A stretch of 64,000 nt of DNA, taken from NCBI GenBank assembly GCA_905182995.1, contig CAJJDP010000142.1, positions 4,684 to 68,683 on the forward strand. Reading direction: 5' to 3'. Position 1 is the first letter of the stretch, and each line of letters starts with the position of its first letter. The position numbers and the translations under genes were made by a program. Source of the stretch: Paramecium octaurelia. Taxonomy: Eukaryota; Ciliophora; Oligohymenophorea; Peniculida; Parameciidae. Positions 11,501 to 25,232 of this stretch are shown in pieces. A model generated the notes under the pieces. That model worked only from the letters and a program-made list of their open reading frames with translations, searched no databases and was not told the DNA's origin.

Positions 11501-14500
11501 ATTGTATTTTCTATCAAATGTTCTCATTTGCTAGATTAAGCAATCCAAAGAAAANTTAAATTGCTACACTAACTAACTTAGTCAGTATAGAAATAAGGTC
11601 TCCAATACCCAGATTTGAGATTCATTTACGCAGATGTTACATCTTTAGTTGTGGAATCATCTATGATTGTACAATTCTGAGAATGGAGAGTCACAGAAAA
11701 TTAACCTTATTGAGCATCGCATGGCGAACAAGTTAAATCAGAAGCTCTCTTGATCTCACCCATTTAGCATGGTAGCGTCTTAATATTTATTCTCAAATAA
11801 TAATTACTATGGTAACCTACTATATCAAGTTTTTCTCCATAAATAGGTATTAAAACAGAATTACAACGAAACTGCAATTATAAAGTCATATTTAATTCAT
11901 CATCTAAATAGAAAATGATATCGTCTAAGTTATAATCTGTCCCATTAAAACTCACATTGTTAAAACTTGTATAATTTGTGCTAAATTCAGTAGTTTCATT
12001 GTCTTTAAGTAATCTACTATTGATCTCACAATATGTATCATTCAAATTATTTTATTATGCCCCTTCTTGATCCAAAGCAACAATTCTCAAATGCAAATTA
12101 TATGGAAAATATTCCCCTTTTATCCAATCAAAATATTCATACTTTGAAATAATCTGCCCATTTGGTACATACAATGCATTAGAATAAGTATTTTTAAATA
12201 CTTAATAGGGCTTAAATTGAACCTATTCTATCAACAAATCGTTTTAATCGATAATGGTTCTTTTAAACAAGATGACGTTCAAATCAGTTTTTATTGATAA
12301 CGAAGATGGTATTTGAACATAATTATTTCCAAATTATCTTGCTATATTCTCATTTAATAAGGATCCAAACCTTGCTAAATTTCCAACTATCTAATTTGCA
12401 ATTGCCATCCCTCCTCCTTAATTAGCTGTATTATTCAAGATTACAGAGTAGCCTAAAATAAAAAGTTCATGTCCAATTACAATAATAGATCCACCGGAAT
12501 TTAGAGCTAAATTATGCAAAAATAAAGAGGAAACAATTATAGTCTTGATATTAGAAATTGAAAGACATGTACCTTCATAACCTATGTTATATTTACATAT
12601 ATAATCTTGTACTTAAAAATTATACTCTTACTTAATTATAAAATTACTTATGCTCTCTAGTCTACGTAATGAAGAGCTTTGTTTTTAAATAACTACACAA
12701 CTTGATTTCCCACAAGCATTATTTTCAATTGTGGTTCTTTACAACCTAAGCATTCCTAATTAATTATTGAAATTGATAAGAATTAGCCCATTCGAGCAAC
12801 TGAGATATTTAAATGATGCTGATGAAATGCTTGTGCTAGTGTGATAAGAGTTGATATTAATTAAACTAGCATTGTATTTTCTATCAAATGTTCTCATTTG
12901 CTAGATTAAGCAATCCAAAGAAAATTCATCCTTAAACGAAGTTAAATTAATGGGAGATTATTTTATAAAGAATTCAGCTAAACATTAAAACTATACAGAT
13001 GCTATTTTAGAGTCTAAATTTGAACATTTTGATTTGGGTGTTAAATTTATTTTATCTAAAAGAGATATATTATATAATTTTAATGAGTGGATAAATATAT
13101 TAGACTTGCTTGGAGTTGCATTAATCATTAACAAAGAATTCAATAGTTAAGATTAAGTTAGTTAAACCTATTTTATAAGAGTGGTTTAAATATTGTTAAA
13201 GAAGCCTAGTGACTCATAATATAGGTTAGCTATTTGAACATATTCCAAAGTAAATCTTTAAGCATTTGAAATCTAAATTAAGGATCTTTGAAAGGTCAAT
13301 AAATACATTGAGGATGCATCAAGCTAGCTATATTTTTGCAGAAATAAGAGTTGGTTTTGAAGATTATTTATTACTATCATCTCTGAAATCTTTAATTCTT
13401 AATTTGAGCTCGCGTTTTACGAAAATTCGCTATAGATTATCGAACCTTTAAAGGCGTAAACATCTGTTATATTGATATTTATCAGTCTGATTTCCACGTA
13501 ATTCAACCCGTTTACAAGATAGAGAAAACCACCATAGTTTCTGCAATGAACATTAAATACTGTGATGTTTTAAAATAATACATCTGATCTCAAAGCAAAT
13601 GATGTATCTATGTACATTGCTCCACCATTTTCTGCAGAATCAATGTAGTTGGTTGTAATATGGGTGAATATCGTATTTTTTATAAATAAATACCCATCAT
13701 TTACTGTTTTGATATAAAAAGCCGATCCTGATGAATTAGAGATTTCTAAATCTATTATTTATATATATCTTCCAATAAATTTAACATTTCCAGCAAGAAC
13801 TTTTATTTGAAAAATTTCCTTTATTTATTCATTAAAAATATCTTCATTTTGGTTAAATCCCCACAATAAGTATGGTTACAAGAGCCTGTAATCAAATATT
13901 GAGTTTCGGAAGAAGTATGATTTATGAAATGATATATTTTATGCTTTAATGAGAATTACAAAATCTGTCGTATTGGTAACAAGATTGTCCTCAACTTTGA
14001 AATGTGTTAAATTTATGGTACAAAAAGGACAGTCAAAATTGAATAGCAACCCTGAAAATAAATGATCGTTCTATTCATATTGATGCATTAAGTTTTATTT
14101 AGAAGTTGAGTTTATAATAGTTATTTGATATTCCTATTCTGAACCCATTTGAAATAAGGAAGTCTATTTTGTTTTATCGCTTAGTATGAGCAAATTATTA
14201 TTAAAGCTTGATTACTTCAAAAATAAAGATTTTTTATATAAGGATAAAGCTAAAGAGTTCTGTATATTTATTATTGGGTAATTGATGGATTGAGACATTG
14301 TAATATTTAAGCTATAAATGATTATTGATGAAACATCATATAGATAAAGCGATGTTATATAATAATCACTTAAAATTGATTTTTTAAAACAATCTTCAAA
14401 CTAATGAAGTCCTTTAAATTAATATTTTTCATGTTATTGAATCTTTATTTTGTTTAGATATAAGGTTTTTATCTCAACAAACGTTATGTCTCTTATTCCG

Positions 14501-17500
14501 TAGGCTCTTTCTATTAATAAATTAGATATGCTTAAATTTTATATTTATAGGTATATTAGAGATGTTAATTAATTCTCTAAAACCTTCATACTTGTTTTTG
14601 AAATCATAACATTGGCAATCATGTGTAACTATTTAATAACCATTTCTTAATTTGTATTAAAGCTTTATTTTATTGTTATCAAACTAGAGGTTTCGTCATA
14701 CTTACTTAATTAAAATGCAAGATTTAAAAATGTATAATTTTCAACCTGATTATTTTGATTAGAAATGCCAATGGAATTTTATAAGAATTGATTATTACTA
14801 AAGTCAATATTGATTAATATAGAATATCTATTCAATAATATAAGTGTTGAATTAGTTAATATGCAATTTTACAATTTAAGTTGATTAATTTCAACAAAAG
14901 GTATTGTTCCTAGATAAAAATGACCTTGGATATCAGCTAATAAACTGTCTTTTATTTCAATGTTTTTTAAAGTGATATTTCCACCTACTATTTTTAAAAA
15001 TGATGATTTCGAGAATCGAGAATTTATTGTAACATTCGAAATCTCTACAATATCGTCCTGTTTTACAATCAGAAGGAATAAATGCAAATTCTGGAACTTA
15101 TTTGATTAAATTTCAAACTTGGATATTTTGACATACTAAGTTTGGGGGATTTAATCGATTGTAATAAAGGCTTCTACATCTTTGATATCAACATTTTGTA
15201 ATTTAAGATTCTCAATTAAAACTGAATTAGTGTTTCTTAAAAAAATTTATTGTTTTTGATTCGATACTTCTGTTGTATATATTAAATCAATAAATTCTAT
15301 TTTTTAATTAAAAGAGCTTTAAAGGATTATGGATTTGGTATTATCTATATCAAAAGGAGTGAAAATAATTCCCCTAAGTTTAACTCTTGAAAAATCGACA
15401 AAAGAAATTACTTTGTCATATTTAAATGTAGTAATACTATTACCATTAATTTCAAGTTCCACATTTCTACATAAAATATTAATATTACAAAGCTGAGAAT
15501 ATATTCTAACTGAAAATTTAACGAATTTGTTTTGTATTATTTATTGTGCAAGTTTGATGGACCTAGCTGGTAATTTTAATAATAATAGTTTTTATGACTT
15601 GTTCATTTGCTTACTTGTAGAACTCATCAGTTTCAAACTAAGTTAAAATATAAAATACTTATACAAAACTATTTTGTGAAAACAAATCATTGATCAAAAT
15701 ATTAGATTATTTGAAAATTTTGATTTGATACTCTATTTTTAACAAATTAAGGGCATCAAAGTAATCCTGATTTGAACAAAATAAGTTTAAATTGATTTGA
15801 ATTTGACGAGTACATCTTTCAATTTAACAATTAACGAAGATCTCTAATTATTTATCGAAGTATCCATTAAATTATTTCAGACATTGGTTTGATGCATATG
15901 AAAATTTTAAATTTTTAAATAGAGGATTAATTGCAATAATTTCACTTTGATCTCTTTAACGACACAATGAACAACTAATAGGACATTGAATACACTCATT
16001 ATTATGAAGACTTAAGAATCTTCCGTTAATAAAATCTGGGCATTTTACGCAAATATTTTAATTATTTCTTTTAATACATTAAACACAATTTTCAGGACAT
16101 GTTCGAATACATTGATTATTGTAAAGTTCATATCCAGTTTAACAAAATTTGCATCTGACTTCATAATCTTCAATATTTTTAGAAGTGCCAAAATCAATAA
16201 AGGAATGTGATTATAAATTATCATCAATAGCAGACCTGTAATAAGATCGAATTTCAGTTTTCCAGTTGTCCTTTGATTTTTTATCCTATTAGTAACACGA
16301 TATACAATGAAAATCAATAGGACATGGTTTACATTATCCAGTCATTCTTTCCGAATAATAACCATTGTTACAAATTAGGCATAAGTAAGATACTTTTGTA
16401 CTTACTTGACCTTTAATACAAGTTTAACAATTCTAAATAAGTCCTATACATCCGGTTGTAAATGAAATAGGATCAGTATCAATTGTTTATGGTCCAAAAA
16501 GGCAGATATCATCGTCACTACTATGTAATCGATAATTATAAGAACATTCATTTTAGGATCTCATTATACACAACAGTGTTTCCTCATCAAATGAATATAG
16601 TTCTTTACATTTTGCACACTTTGTAATGACCAATCCAATATGAGGTGGAAAGGAATAGTCCAAAGAGCTTAACCTATTATCTTCAGAAGCTACTTGAAAA
16701 GCATAAATACAATTTAGAATTGTATTTTTAATGCAATCAACTCCATTTAATGATAGAAAGTATCTTTCATCATTTACACATTGCAAACACTTCATATAAG
16801 GTTCAAGAGAATATATGTTAATTTAAAATTCACAAGTATCACAATAATTACCACATTACATACAATTAATTCCAACTGGTACATAGCCAGATGGACATGA
16901 TAAACAGCTAAAGGGACTACATGAAGTGCATCTGAATGAACATTAAACACATTGATCATTATTCAAGTAGTATCCTTATTTGCATTCCAAACATTTTGCC
17001 ACTTGATACTCAACTCTTATACATGATTAATCTAGAAAATTGCATTGATTATTTGCAAAGTAGTGGTTCATTTTACAAATTAGATACAAACTTCGATTTA
17101 AATGTCTTAGATTTTCAAATTAAAAGCAATTAGACATTTCATCATCCGGATTACAATAATCAGATACTCCTTCAATTAATTATAAATCGAAATTCTAATC
17201 GATATAATACACGTCATTATCTAGACTTAATCTTTCCTACTTACGATAAGCATCATCTGAAATAGTAATTTTTTCAGTTACATAGTCTGTTTTACACACA
17301 GGACTGATATACCAACTGTTAAGATCAAACAAACAATCAACACATAATAAATCCTATAAACTAGATTATGGACTAAAATACCATCATAACATTACCATTT
17401 CATGCATTTTTTATTAATTTCCAAATAAAAATAACCAAATTGGCAAATACTACTTGTTAAATCTTGAGGAACTTCATTAAATTCAAGATTTGGATATACT

Positions 17501-18996
17501 TCATCAAAAGAATAACATAAACCTTCAATCTCAAGGTATCCATATGTGCAAAAACATGTCTTAAGATCTTCTGACCATCTTCTATTTAGACCGCTTTAGC
17601 ACCCTATACAATTAGATGCTAAAGGGCCAATGCAATCAGCACATGTGGGATGACATTCTAATAAATTATTATTAAGATAATACAAAAGTATATCTCCTCA
17701 TCATTTTCATAATTGTAGCTAAATTCAAAGTTTTACATTTGTCCACGAAATTTTCTAAAAACAGTAAGATCACTTCCAAAAATAATATAGTATTTTGTAT
17801 TTATAAATAAACCCTAAGCCTATAGGTCGTTAAATTCGATAGTATTTGGATTAAATTTTTCTCCTTATTAAAATTGTATCCTCATGGCTGACCTATACTT
17901 TTGTGAAAGTCCATGTTGAAACAACATGAAATGCCATTTGGTAAGTTAATCTTAAAAATTAGGATTGAATATGTCATCTAATCTTCTTTTGCCCTAAAAA
18001 TTTGCATCCACTGGTCCTTAAACAGGCATAGCATAATGATGAGAAATAATGTTATATCCACTATTGGATGGTTCTGTAAGATCTAAATCTGCAGTAATTT
18101 TCAGAATTTCATCTCCCAATCTCAACTCATCTGAATAGAACTTAAAAGTTGTTATCCGAAATACTAAATATGTTATTAAAACACTAGCCTCTGATGAATC
18201 CAGCTTTATCCATCCAGATATGGCAAATTTCAATCCTACTTAATCAACCTCGAAATTTAGTTGAGCGTCTCCATCAAAGTCCATTAATTCTGGTATTAAT
18301 TTTATAGTCTGTTTACCAATAACATCAGGTAGAATCAAGCAATTTTATTTTATCATTTAAAAGGTGTTATGTGAGTATTCTGTCAATTTTATTAACTTTG
18401 ACAATCTTCCTCGAAATATCCCTAAATGGTAGGAATTGATCTAAAATAAAATTAAAAATATATACAGATCCAGTTCCTCCCAATATAAATTTTACATTTT
18501 TTAATTTTTCAGATAAGTCAGGTATTTCAGGTTTAGAAATTGCATCACTTTCCACGATCACATGTTACTCTGAAATAGTTATCATTGTAAGTTTCCATTG
18601 CCCTTCATATTCAAAAGGATCAAAGTGAAAATCAAAAATACTCATATTATTGATATTCTCTTCTATGTGAAGTCTATGCGATACCATATGATCAAAATTT
18701 AAAAAAGCAAGATTCATGAACATAATAATTCTCCCATCATCAAGAGATTTCAACAAAAATAATAATTGTTCTTCTTTGTTATCAATATACAACTTTTCTT
18801 CTACTTCTGGGTACATTTTAACCTCCCACATTGGAATACTAAAGCTCCAAAACGCAAAGATCTAGGTTGATCCAATGCTTAAGAAAATGGTTTCTTCTAT
18901 TGGATTCGAACTACTTAATAAAGACTCTTCATAATTATGAATAGAACAACTCTAAGTCAGAAAAAAGTGTAGCAAAATCAATAATTTTTGTACCAT
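8554..18996 (-). CDS. giant cysteine-rich/beta-helix surface protein with C-terminal membrane domain
   Basis: The ATG at 18996 begins a hydrophobic signal peptide (M-V-Q-K-L-L-I-L-L) and the gene ends at a TGA at 8554-8556. After removing the assembly duplicate (11556-12924) and one intron, the product is about 3,000 residues. Order: signal peptide; LamG-like beta-sandwich region (about 18.9-17.7 kb); Cys-rich furin/growth-factor-receptor-like repeats (about 17.7-15.9 kb); long beta-helix-type repeats rich in N-I-x-I and L-x-N (about 15.8-10.5 kb); a short Cys-rich stretch with C-L-G-G-W and C-E-E-C; then a multi-pass membrane domain and basic tail. Large proteins of this layout are familiar in ciliates and are presumed cell-surface proteins; ligand unknown. 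The intron is 9968-9992 (25 nt, ends AAG). Three one-base interruptions lie near 18,345, 17,690 and 15,595; all are extra bases and together restore a multiple of three. They may be sequencing errors or true decay. Confidence 0.8.
10186..11554. repeat. copy 1 of a 1,369-bp duplicated block inside the giant surface-protein gene
   Basis: Identical to 11556-12924 (offset 1,370) with a single N at 11555. The reading frame of the surface protein passes smoothly from 10185 into this block and from copy 2 into 12925, so collapsing the two copies gives one continuous gene. Confidence 0.93.
11556..12924. repeat. copy 2 of the 1,369-bp duplicated block
   Basis: Partner of 10186-11554. Coding continuity on both sides argues for a contig overlap rather than an internal protein repeat. 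Confidence 0.93.
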
Positions 18997-20386
18997 TATT
19001 AAGCCTACATTTTCTGTCTAAATCATTCTTTTATTAATTATTATTCATTCTTAAATCTATATTTAAATTTGAGTACACCAAAAAGGGATTTAATAATTAA
19101 AATATAATACCAATTATAAATTTTATCATTTGTTATTTTTAATCACTTGGCATTTTTGAATCTGAAGCTAGAATCAAATAAAAGTAATAAAATAATCTAA
19201 TACAGGTAGAATATACTAAAAAAAAAAAAGATAAAAAAAAAAATTTTTACTCTTATAAGGGTGCTAAAAGGAGATAATAATGATCTAACCTTTTTCTGTT
19301 AGATTGTGTTCTTATTTTAATTTTTTAGATAAATATTTGTAAAAAATGTGAAATAAATCCTTTAAATCAATGAGTATCTATTTCCACCAACAGATATTTT
19401 TTTCAACAACACATTGTTCAATGTTTCTAATCTTATCAACTTTAGTATATATTAAGGCGTTTAAAATTTAAATATAATTGAAATTTCTATTCAGCAAACG
19501 TAGAAAAAATAAAGAAAATTTGACTTATCTCAAAAATATTGTTCATTTATTTTGAATAATCGAACATTTTGGTCATTCAAATGCTGATTGATTTACGGAG
19601 ACAAAGATTTGAAGAATGCTTAGAAAGTAGTATAAAGGGAGAATTGTAAAAGTTGAGATCATCTATATACTTTCAAGTATTTCTACTTTTAGGAAATAAA
19701 TTTAAAAAAAAATGGACATTTTGCCTCTCTTTATCAACTTGATCACTTAATTGAGTAAATTATTTAACATGAATTTTCAATGAAAATAATTATGGCAATA
19801 GCATAACAAATATTTTCATGGTATGATCAGAAGTTTTTAGTTGATGTTTTTGAGATGTAATTATACAAATTTATGAAATGGCTAGAATGTTCATCGTTAT
19901 CTTAATTTATGAATGTAAAAATAGTTTCAACTATCTCAAAATTATATTTGAACCGATTTACTATTAAAATCTTTCGATTTAAATGAAGTAACTTCAACCT
20001 AATTACAAAAAATCCTAAAGGAAAAATATAAGATCCTTTAATAAAAATACACAAATTATTAAAAAAATATAGTAATAATCTCATAAACATTTCGACTTAA
20101 ATAAACAAATATTTCTACTTTTTCTGAAAATTTGCCTAATTGTAACTCTTCTACCAACATCTCTATGATTAAATAATCAAACCAAAACAAATTAAAGTAA
20201 TTAGCATAGACTCTTACAAGATTCGGAAATATCGATTGTTTATGTGTTATGTATTAATTGGAATGACTGCTGTTCAATTTTATTAAGTTGAGATTAGACA
20301 TCCTGTACAAGGAGAAATGCTGGTAGTTTATCCATCCGACTTTCTGTATAATCCTAATAGCTACTCTTATGTTCTATTAATCAAAT
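18997..20386. other. intergenic spacer between the two surface-protein genes
   Basis: About 1.4 kb, AT-rich, with poly-A/T runs near 19,220-19,245. No gene or RNA is recognised. The first part must hold the promoter of the giant surface-protein gene, which reads leftwards from 18996, but no motif can be assigned. Confidence 0.5.
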
Positions 20387-21416
20387 TCAGATTAGGAATT
20401 GGTTATATTCTGATCTGATTTGTTTCTATAGCCAAGGCATCAATGCTCTAGGTTAATTTGGAAAAACGAATAATCCAAATAAATATACAGCACCTATAAT
20501 CTATAATATTTCTTTTACATCTCGGCTTTCATCTTAAGGAATTTCTTCACAAAGATGTTTATGCTTTGTTGATTACATATCTGTAATATCCTCAAATATC
20601 TTAATTCCTATAGCTTTATTTTCATTAATCTCTTGCTCCATCAAGGAATTCTATTTAAATATTTTATCTATAAAAGATTAAACACGTGGGATCTCAACAG
20701 TCTCTTGAACTCCTATATTTATTTCCATTTATATCCGAGTGCAATTTTATATCAGATTATTCAGATTATAAGGTTTGTACTTTAGACTTAATTCTAAATA
20801 CACTCCTATAATTAATGAAATGATAGTAGCTTTAATAATGACACTGTCATCATAATAAGTTAAAAAAATGATCATTAATTCTTTCTGCAATATTTTGATC
20901 ACTTCCCAAAAATAGGCTGTTTTAGTGTATTCATTATAGAGATAACCCCACTATAGCCTAACTTTCTTTTCATCTAATTAGTGTGAATTATTGTAAAGAC
21001 CTTAAAAGAAATAGATTGGGATGAGAATAGCCAGAACCAAAAGCATAGGCAAACAAAATTCAATCATCCATCTTACATGATAAGGAGTATCAAATCTCTA
21101 AGAAACATTGGATTATACCCATCTATAACCTGATATTTCTCTGTATGAGATCAGTTGAACGAATCCTCCAATTAAACTTGGCTATAAATAGATGTACATA
21201 TAGATAAGGGTAGTTGTTTTGACACTTCTATTATAAGTTATATTCTTAAATTTAACAGCAAGCAAATAACACAATAAAAAGAATGTAATATAAAGAAATG
21301 GCATAATAATTTACCAAACCATTCTAGCATATTGAATTTCAAAAGTAAAAACATGTGATAAAAAGCAATCCAATGAATACGTCATAGTCTAAATTGGGTT
21401 CCAACTGAATTAATTT

Positions 21417-21462
21417 TATTATGTGTTAATCCATCAAAATAATTAATCATTTATCAACTTTA
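21417..21462 (-). other. 44-bp TA-bounded insert: candidate retained internal eliminated sequence
   Basis: Relative to the neighbouring paralogue, the frame here carries an extra segment with an in-frame TGA. Deleting the 44 bases between the TA at 21417-21418 and the TA at 21461-21462, keeping one TA, gives S-K-I-N-S-V-G aligned residue for residue with S-T-I-N-A-T-G of the long gene. Paramecium IESs are excised between TA dinucleotides, often at about 44-46 bp. One end (TAAAGTTG on the minus strand) is close to the IES consensus TAYAGYNR; the other end fits poorly. It could simply be an insertion in a pseudogene. Confidence 0.45.
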
Positions 21463-21503
21463 CTTTGGAGTCCATTTGGTAATTTTAATTAGAATGTAGC
21501 TAT

Positions 21504-22869
21504 AGAAGAAATGATCTACAAATAATTCGTCAGCATTTTTATTAATATCGCAGATTGATTTGTATTTTAAGTAACTGCTAACCCTAGCAATATTATACTG
21601 ATAATTCTAACAAATTCTTCTATGTCTTTTAAAGTACTTTGCACAGAAACTAATATCGAAACCAAGGTCCTATGATTTTATTTATAATATGTACCATATA
21701 CTCACGAAAGTTATAATTATTGCATTTTTCTCCTTCTCCAAGCATGATCCACAAGAATATTTCTAACTAACCGAATATTCTCCATCTCCCCTTGTATTAT
21801 ATAAATCGCATTATTCACATAGTGCTCCAATATGTCCTATAAAACAAGAACTGTCACCTTCCTCCCAACCTCCTAAACAATTATCTTCTAAATTCAAACA
21901 ATAACTGACAATATTGCTTTAAAAATAAGGTCTCCAAAATCCAAATTTTATATTTAATAAAGCAGGTTAAACACTTACAGTTGAAATATCATCCTTCAAC
22001 TGGCATTTTTCAGAATTTATGTTTAATGAAAAAAGCCCTTAATCGCTATTACATGGAATACAAGAAAAATCAGTACTATTTTTTATCTCGCCATATTAAC
22101 AACTCAAAGTCTTAATATTCATCCTTAATTTGTAATTCGTATGAGAATTTACCAAATTATATGGGTATTAATCATTGTAGATAGGAATTACAATTGAATT
22201 GCATCTAAATTGTAATTATAAAACAATATCTGATGGTAATGCATTGTCAAAATAGATTATCAAATCATCGAAATTATAATCTTGAGTTAAATCATTAAAA
22301 TTTATCTTATTTATACTTGTTAGGTTATTACTAAATATTTCGTCATCCTCCCAATTTGATGTATTTAAACTTCTACTATCAATTTCACAATATGAATTCT
22401 TCAGATTTTTCATCACACTTTTAACTAAAAATAAAGGCTCATTTAATTTCCCAATGTTGATCTAAATGAGTGTATGAGTTAAACTAAATTTAAATTAATT
22501 TCATATTTTAAGCCATCCTGCTTTCAAGGTGAGTATCAGATATTATTGCAAGGTTTTTCTAGAATGCAATACTAGAATAATAGAGGATTATGGATAGTTT
22601 ATTTTTCACCTTAAGAATGATTTTCTTAAATTCCTTTTCAAGTGAGTTAAGATCACTCTAATTCAAATTGATTATATTAATGGATGGTGTGGAAGAAATC
22701 TCTTTGGCTATGTTGAAGATATTTAAACTGATTAGTTAAACTATTCAGAACACATTTTAAGATTATTAAACTAATGTATAATGTTAAAATTTGAAGGTTA
22801 TGAATATTCATCTATAAATTTTATTGATAATATTTTGTTTACAGATGTGATAAATTAGGTTTACATTTA
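21504..22869. repeat. copy 1 of a ~1,366-bp duplicated block
   Basis: Matches 22871-24237, separated by one N at 22870. The copies differ by one base in an A-run (five A in this copy near 22,425, six A in the other near 23,795). The longer version keeps the surface-protein paralogue in frame. Confidence 0.92.
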
Positions 22870-22870
22870 N

Positions 22871-24237
22871 AGAAGAAATGATCTACAAATAATTCGTCAG
22901 CATTTTTATTAATATCGCAGATTGATTTGTATTTTAAGTAACTGCTAACCCTAGCAATATTATACTGATAATTCTAACAAATTCTTCTATGTCTTTTAAA
23001 GTACTTTGCACAGAAACTAATATCGAAACCAAGGTCCTATGATTTTATTTATAATATGTACCATATACTCACGAAAGTTATAATTATTGCATTTTTCTCC
23101 TTCTCCAAGCATGATCCACAAGAATATTTCTAACTAACCGAATATTCTCCATCTCCCCTTGTATTATATAAATCGCATTATTCACATAGTGCTCCAATAT
23201 GTCCTATAAAACAAGAACTGTCACCTTCCTCCCAACCTCCTAAACAATTATCTTCTAAATTCAAACAATAACTGACAATATTGCTTTAAAAATAAGGTCT
23301 CCAAAATCCAAATTTTATATTTAATAAAGCAGGTTAAACACTTACAGTTGAAATATCATCCTTCAACTGGCATTTTTCAGAATTTATGTTTAATGAAAAA
23401 AGCCCTTAATCGCTATTACATGGAATACAAGAAAAATCAGTACTATTTTTTATCTCGCCATATTAACAACTCAAAGTCTTAATATTCATCCTTAATTTGT
23501 AATTCGTATGAGAATTTACCAAATTATATGGGTATTAATCATTGTAGATAGGAATTACAATTGAATTGCATCTAAATTGTAATTATAAAACAATATCTGA
23601 TGGTAATGCATTGTCAAAATAGATTATCAAATCATCGAAATTATAATCTTGAGTTAAATCATTAAAATTTATCTTATTTATACTTGTTAGGTTATTACTA
23701 AATATTTCGTCATCCTCCCAATTTGATGTATTTAAACTTCTACTATCAATTTCACAATATGAATTCTTCAGATTTTTCATCACACTTTTAACTAAAAAAT
23801 AAAGGCTCATTTAATTTCCCAATGTTGATCTAAATGAGTGTATGAGTTAAACTAAATTTAAATTAATTTCATATTTTAAGCCATCCTGCTTTCAAGGTGA
23901 GTATCAGATATTATTGCAAGGTTTTTCTAGAATGCAATACTAGAATAATAGAGGATTATGGATAGTTTATTTTTCACCTTAAGAATGATTTTCTTAAATT
24001 CCTTTTCAAGTGAGTTAAGATCACTCTAATTCAAATTGATTATATTAATGGATGGTGTGGAAGAAATCTCTTTGGCTATGTTGAAGATATTTAAACTGAT
24101 TAGTTAAACTATTCAGAACACATTTTAAGATTATTAAACTAATGTATAATGTTAAAATTTGAAGGTTATGAATATTCATCTATAAATTTTATTGATAATA
24201 TTTTGTTTACAGATGTGATAAATTAGGTTTACATTTA
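22871..24237. repeat. copy 2 of the ~1,366-bp duplicated block (one base longer)
   Basis: Partner of 21504-22869. The single A-run length difference is a direct internal measurement of homopolymer uncertainty in this assembly. Confidence 0.92.
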
Positions 24238-25232
24238 TATTAGTTATAATCAACTTTGTTAATAATTCCTTGTTGATTATTATTTTAATTTAATTTAATT
24301 CTTGGTGTGTGTGAATGCTCCCTGGATTATGGGTATTTCGATTCAGGGTGCACGATATCAACCTTATACTTACAGATAAAAAACAAATTAAGAGATTAGA
24401 GAATTAATATATATCATTCTAGTGTCAAACTAGATTGAGTGAAATTAAATTAATGATATGATATATTAATGTGTAATGTGTTCAATAATAATAATAATTA
24501 CTTGTTATTCAATTCTTCATTTTTGAATTTAGTGTTGTTACAACATTAATACTTTAAAGGGGGATTTCATTTGCACAGAGCAACTAATTCTATTCGTTAA
24601 GGTTTGGTTTGTTATTTACATTGAAATAATAGAACATAGAAATTGTTTGATGGTTAACGTAATTTATTGTCTTAACTATCAAGCAATTCTGGATGTCTTA
24701 ATATTTGAATTTTCTATTTACCAAATTGATTTAACAATTCATTATTATGTAAATATTTATATATGTTAATTTATATAAAATAAGATTTACTTTTAAGCAC
24801 ATAATTATAAATACGTGTGTAGAATAATTGATGAAGACAGGAGTAGAGAATAGAAACCCTAAAGACTTACTCTATTTAAAGTATCTGAGAAAACGTAAAA
24901 TCTACAAGCAAGGGGTTATAAATGGTGAATTTTGTTAAATATTTCTCAATTACATTCAATCAATTTTGTATGTTTAATTAAGACCTTTTTTAGCTTCTCA
25001 ATTAACGATCAAAACAGCAATTTGTAATTCCATTATTCGAAATATAAAAGTTTTTCAAAAGCAGAAATGAATCTCTTTTTATATTGCACAAAAATAATAA
25101 AATAAAGAATAAAATATTATAGCTTATAAAATTATATTTAGAAAATATTGATTTACATAACAACAATCTAGCCCTATATACATTTATAAAATAATATTAA
25201 ACAATATTATTTCAATGTTATTCTAAATTAAT
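24238..25232. other. AT-rich intergenic spacer
   Basis: About 1 kb with no recognised gene. Contains short A/T-rich direct repeats (ATA/AAT runs near 24,485-24,500). Confidence 0.5.

Larger units (their letters stand above)
20387..23891 (-). pseudogene. shortened paralogue of the giant surface protein (C-terminal part only)
   Basis: Reads as the C-terminal third of the neighbouring surface protein: the Y-C-E-I-D-S-R region, C-L-G-G-W, C-E-Q-C, then the membrane domain with W-G-Y-L-Y-N-E-Y. The frame upstream is closed by a TGA at 23892-23894 and the LamG, Cys-repeat and beta-helix parts are absent. There is no signal peptide, so as it stands it is probably a truncated pseudogene. It ends at a TGA at 20387-20389 with a C-terminus that no longer resembles the paralogue after K-Y-K-P-Y. 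A canonical 25-nt intron (23037-23061, repeated at 21670-21694) sits exactly where the long gene has its AAG intron. A 44-bp TA-bounded insert at 21417-21462 and a one-base loss just left of it (near 21,402) interrupt the frame. The assembly duplicate 21504-24237 lies inside. Confidence 0.65.

Noticed and set aside
12952-13450. Plus-strand frame resembling an ion-channel or membrane segment inside the surface-protein gene
   Set aside because: The minus strand is open in a single frame through the whole stretch and reads as good beta-helix repeat continuous with both sides. The plus-strand reading needs frame changes and is the antisense shadow.
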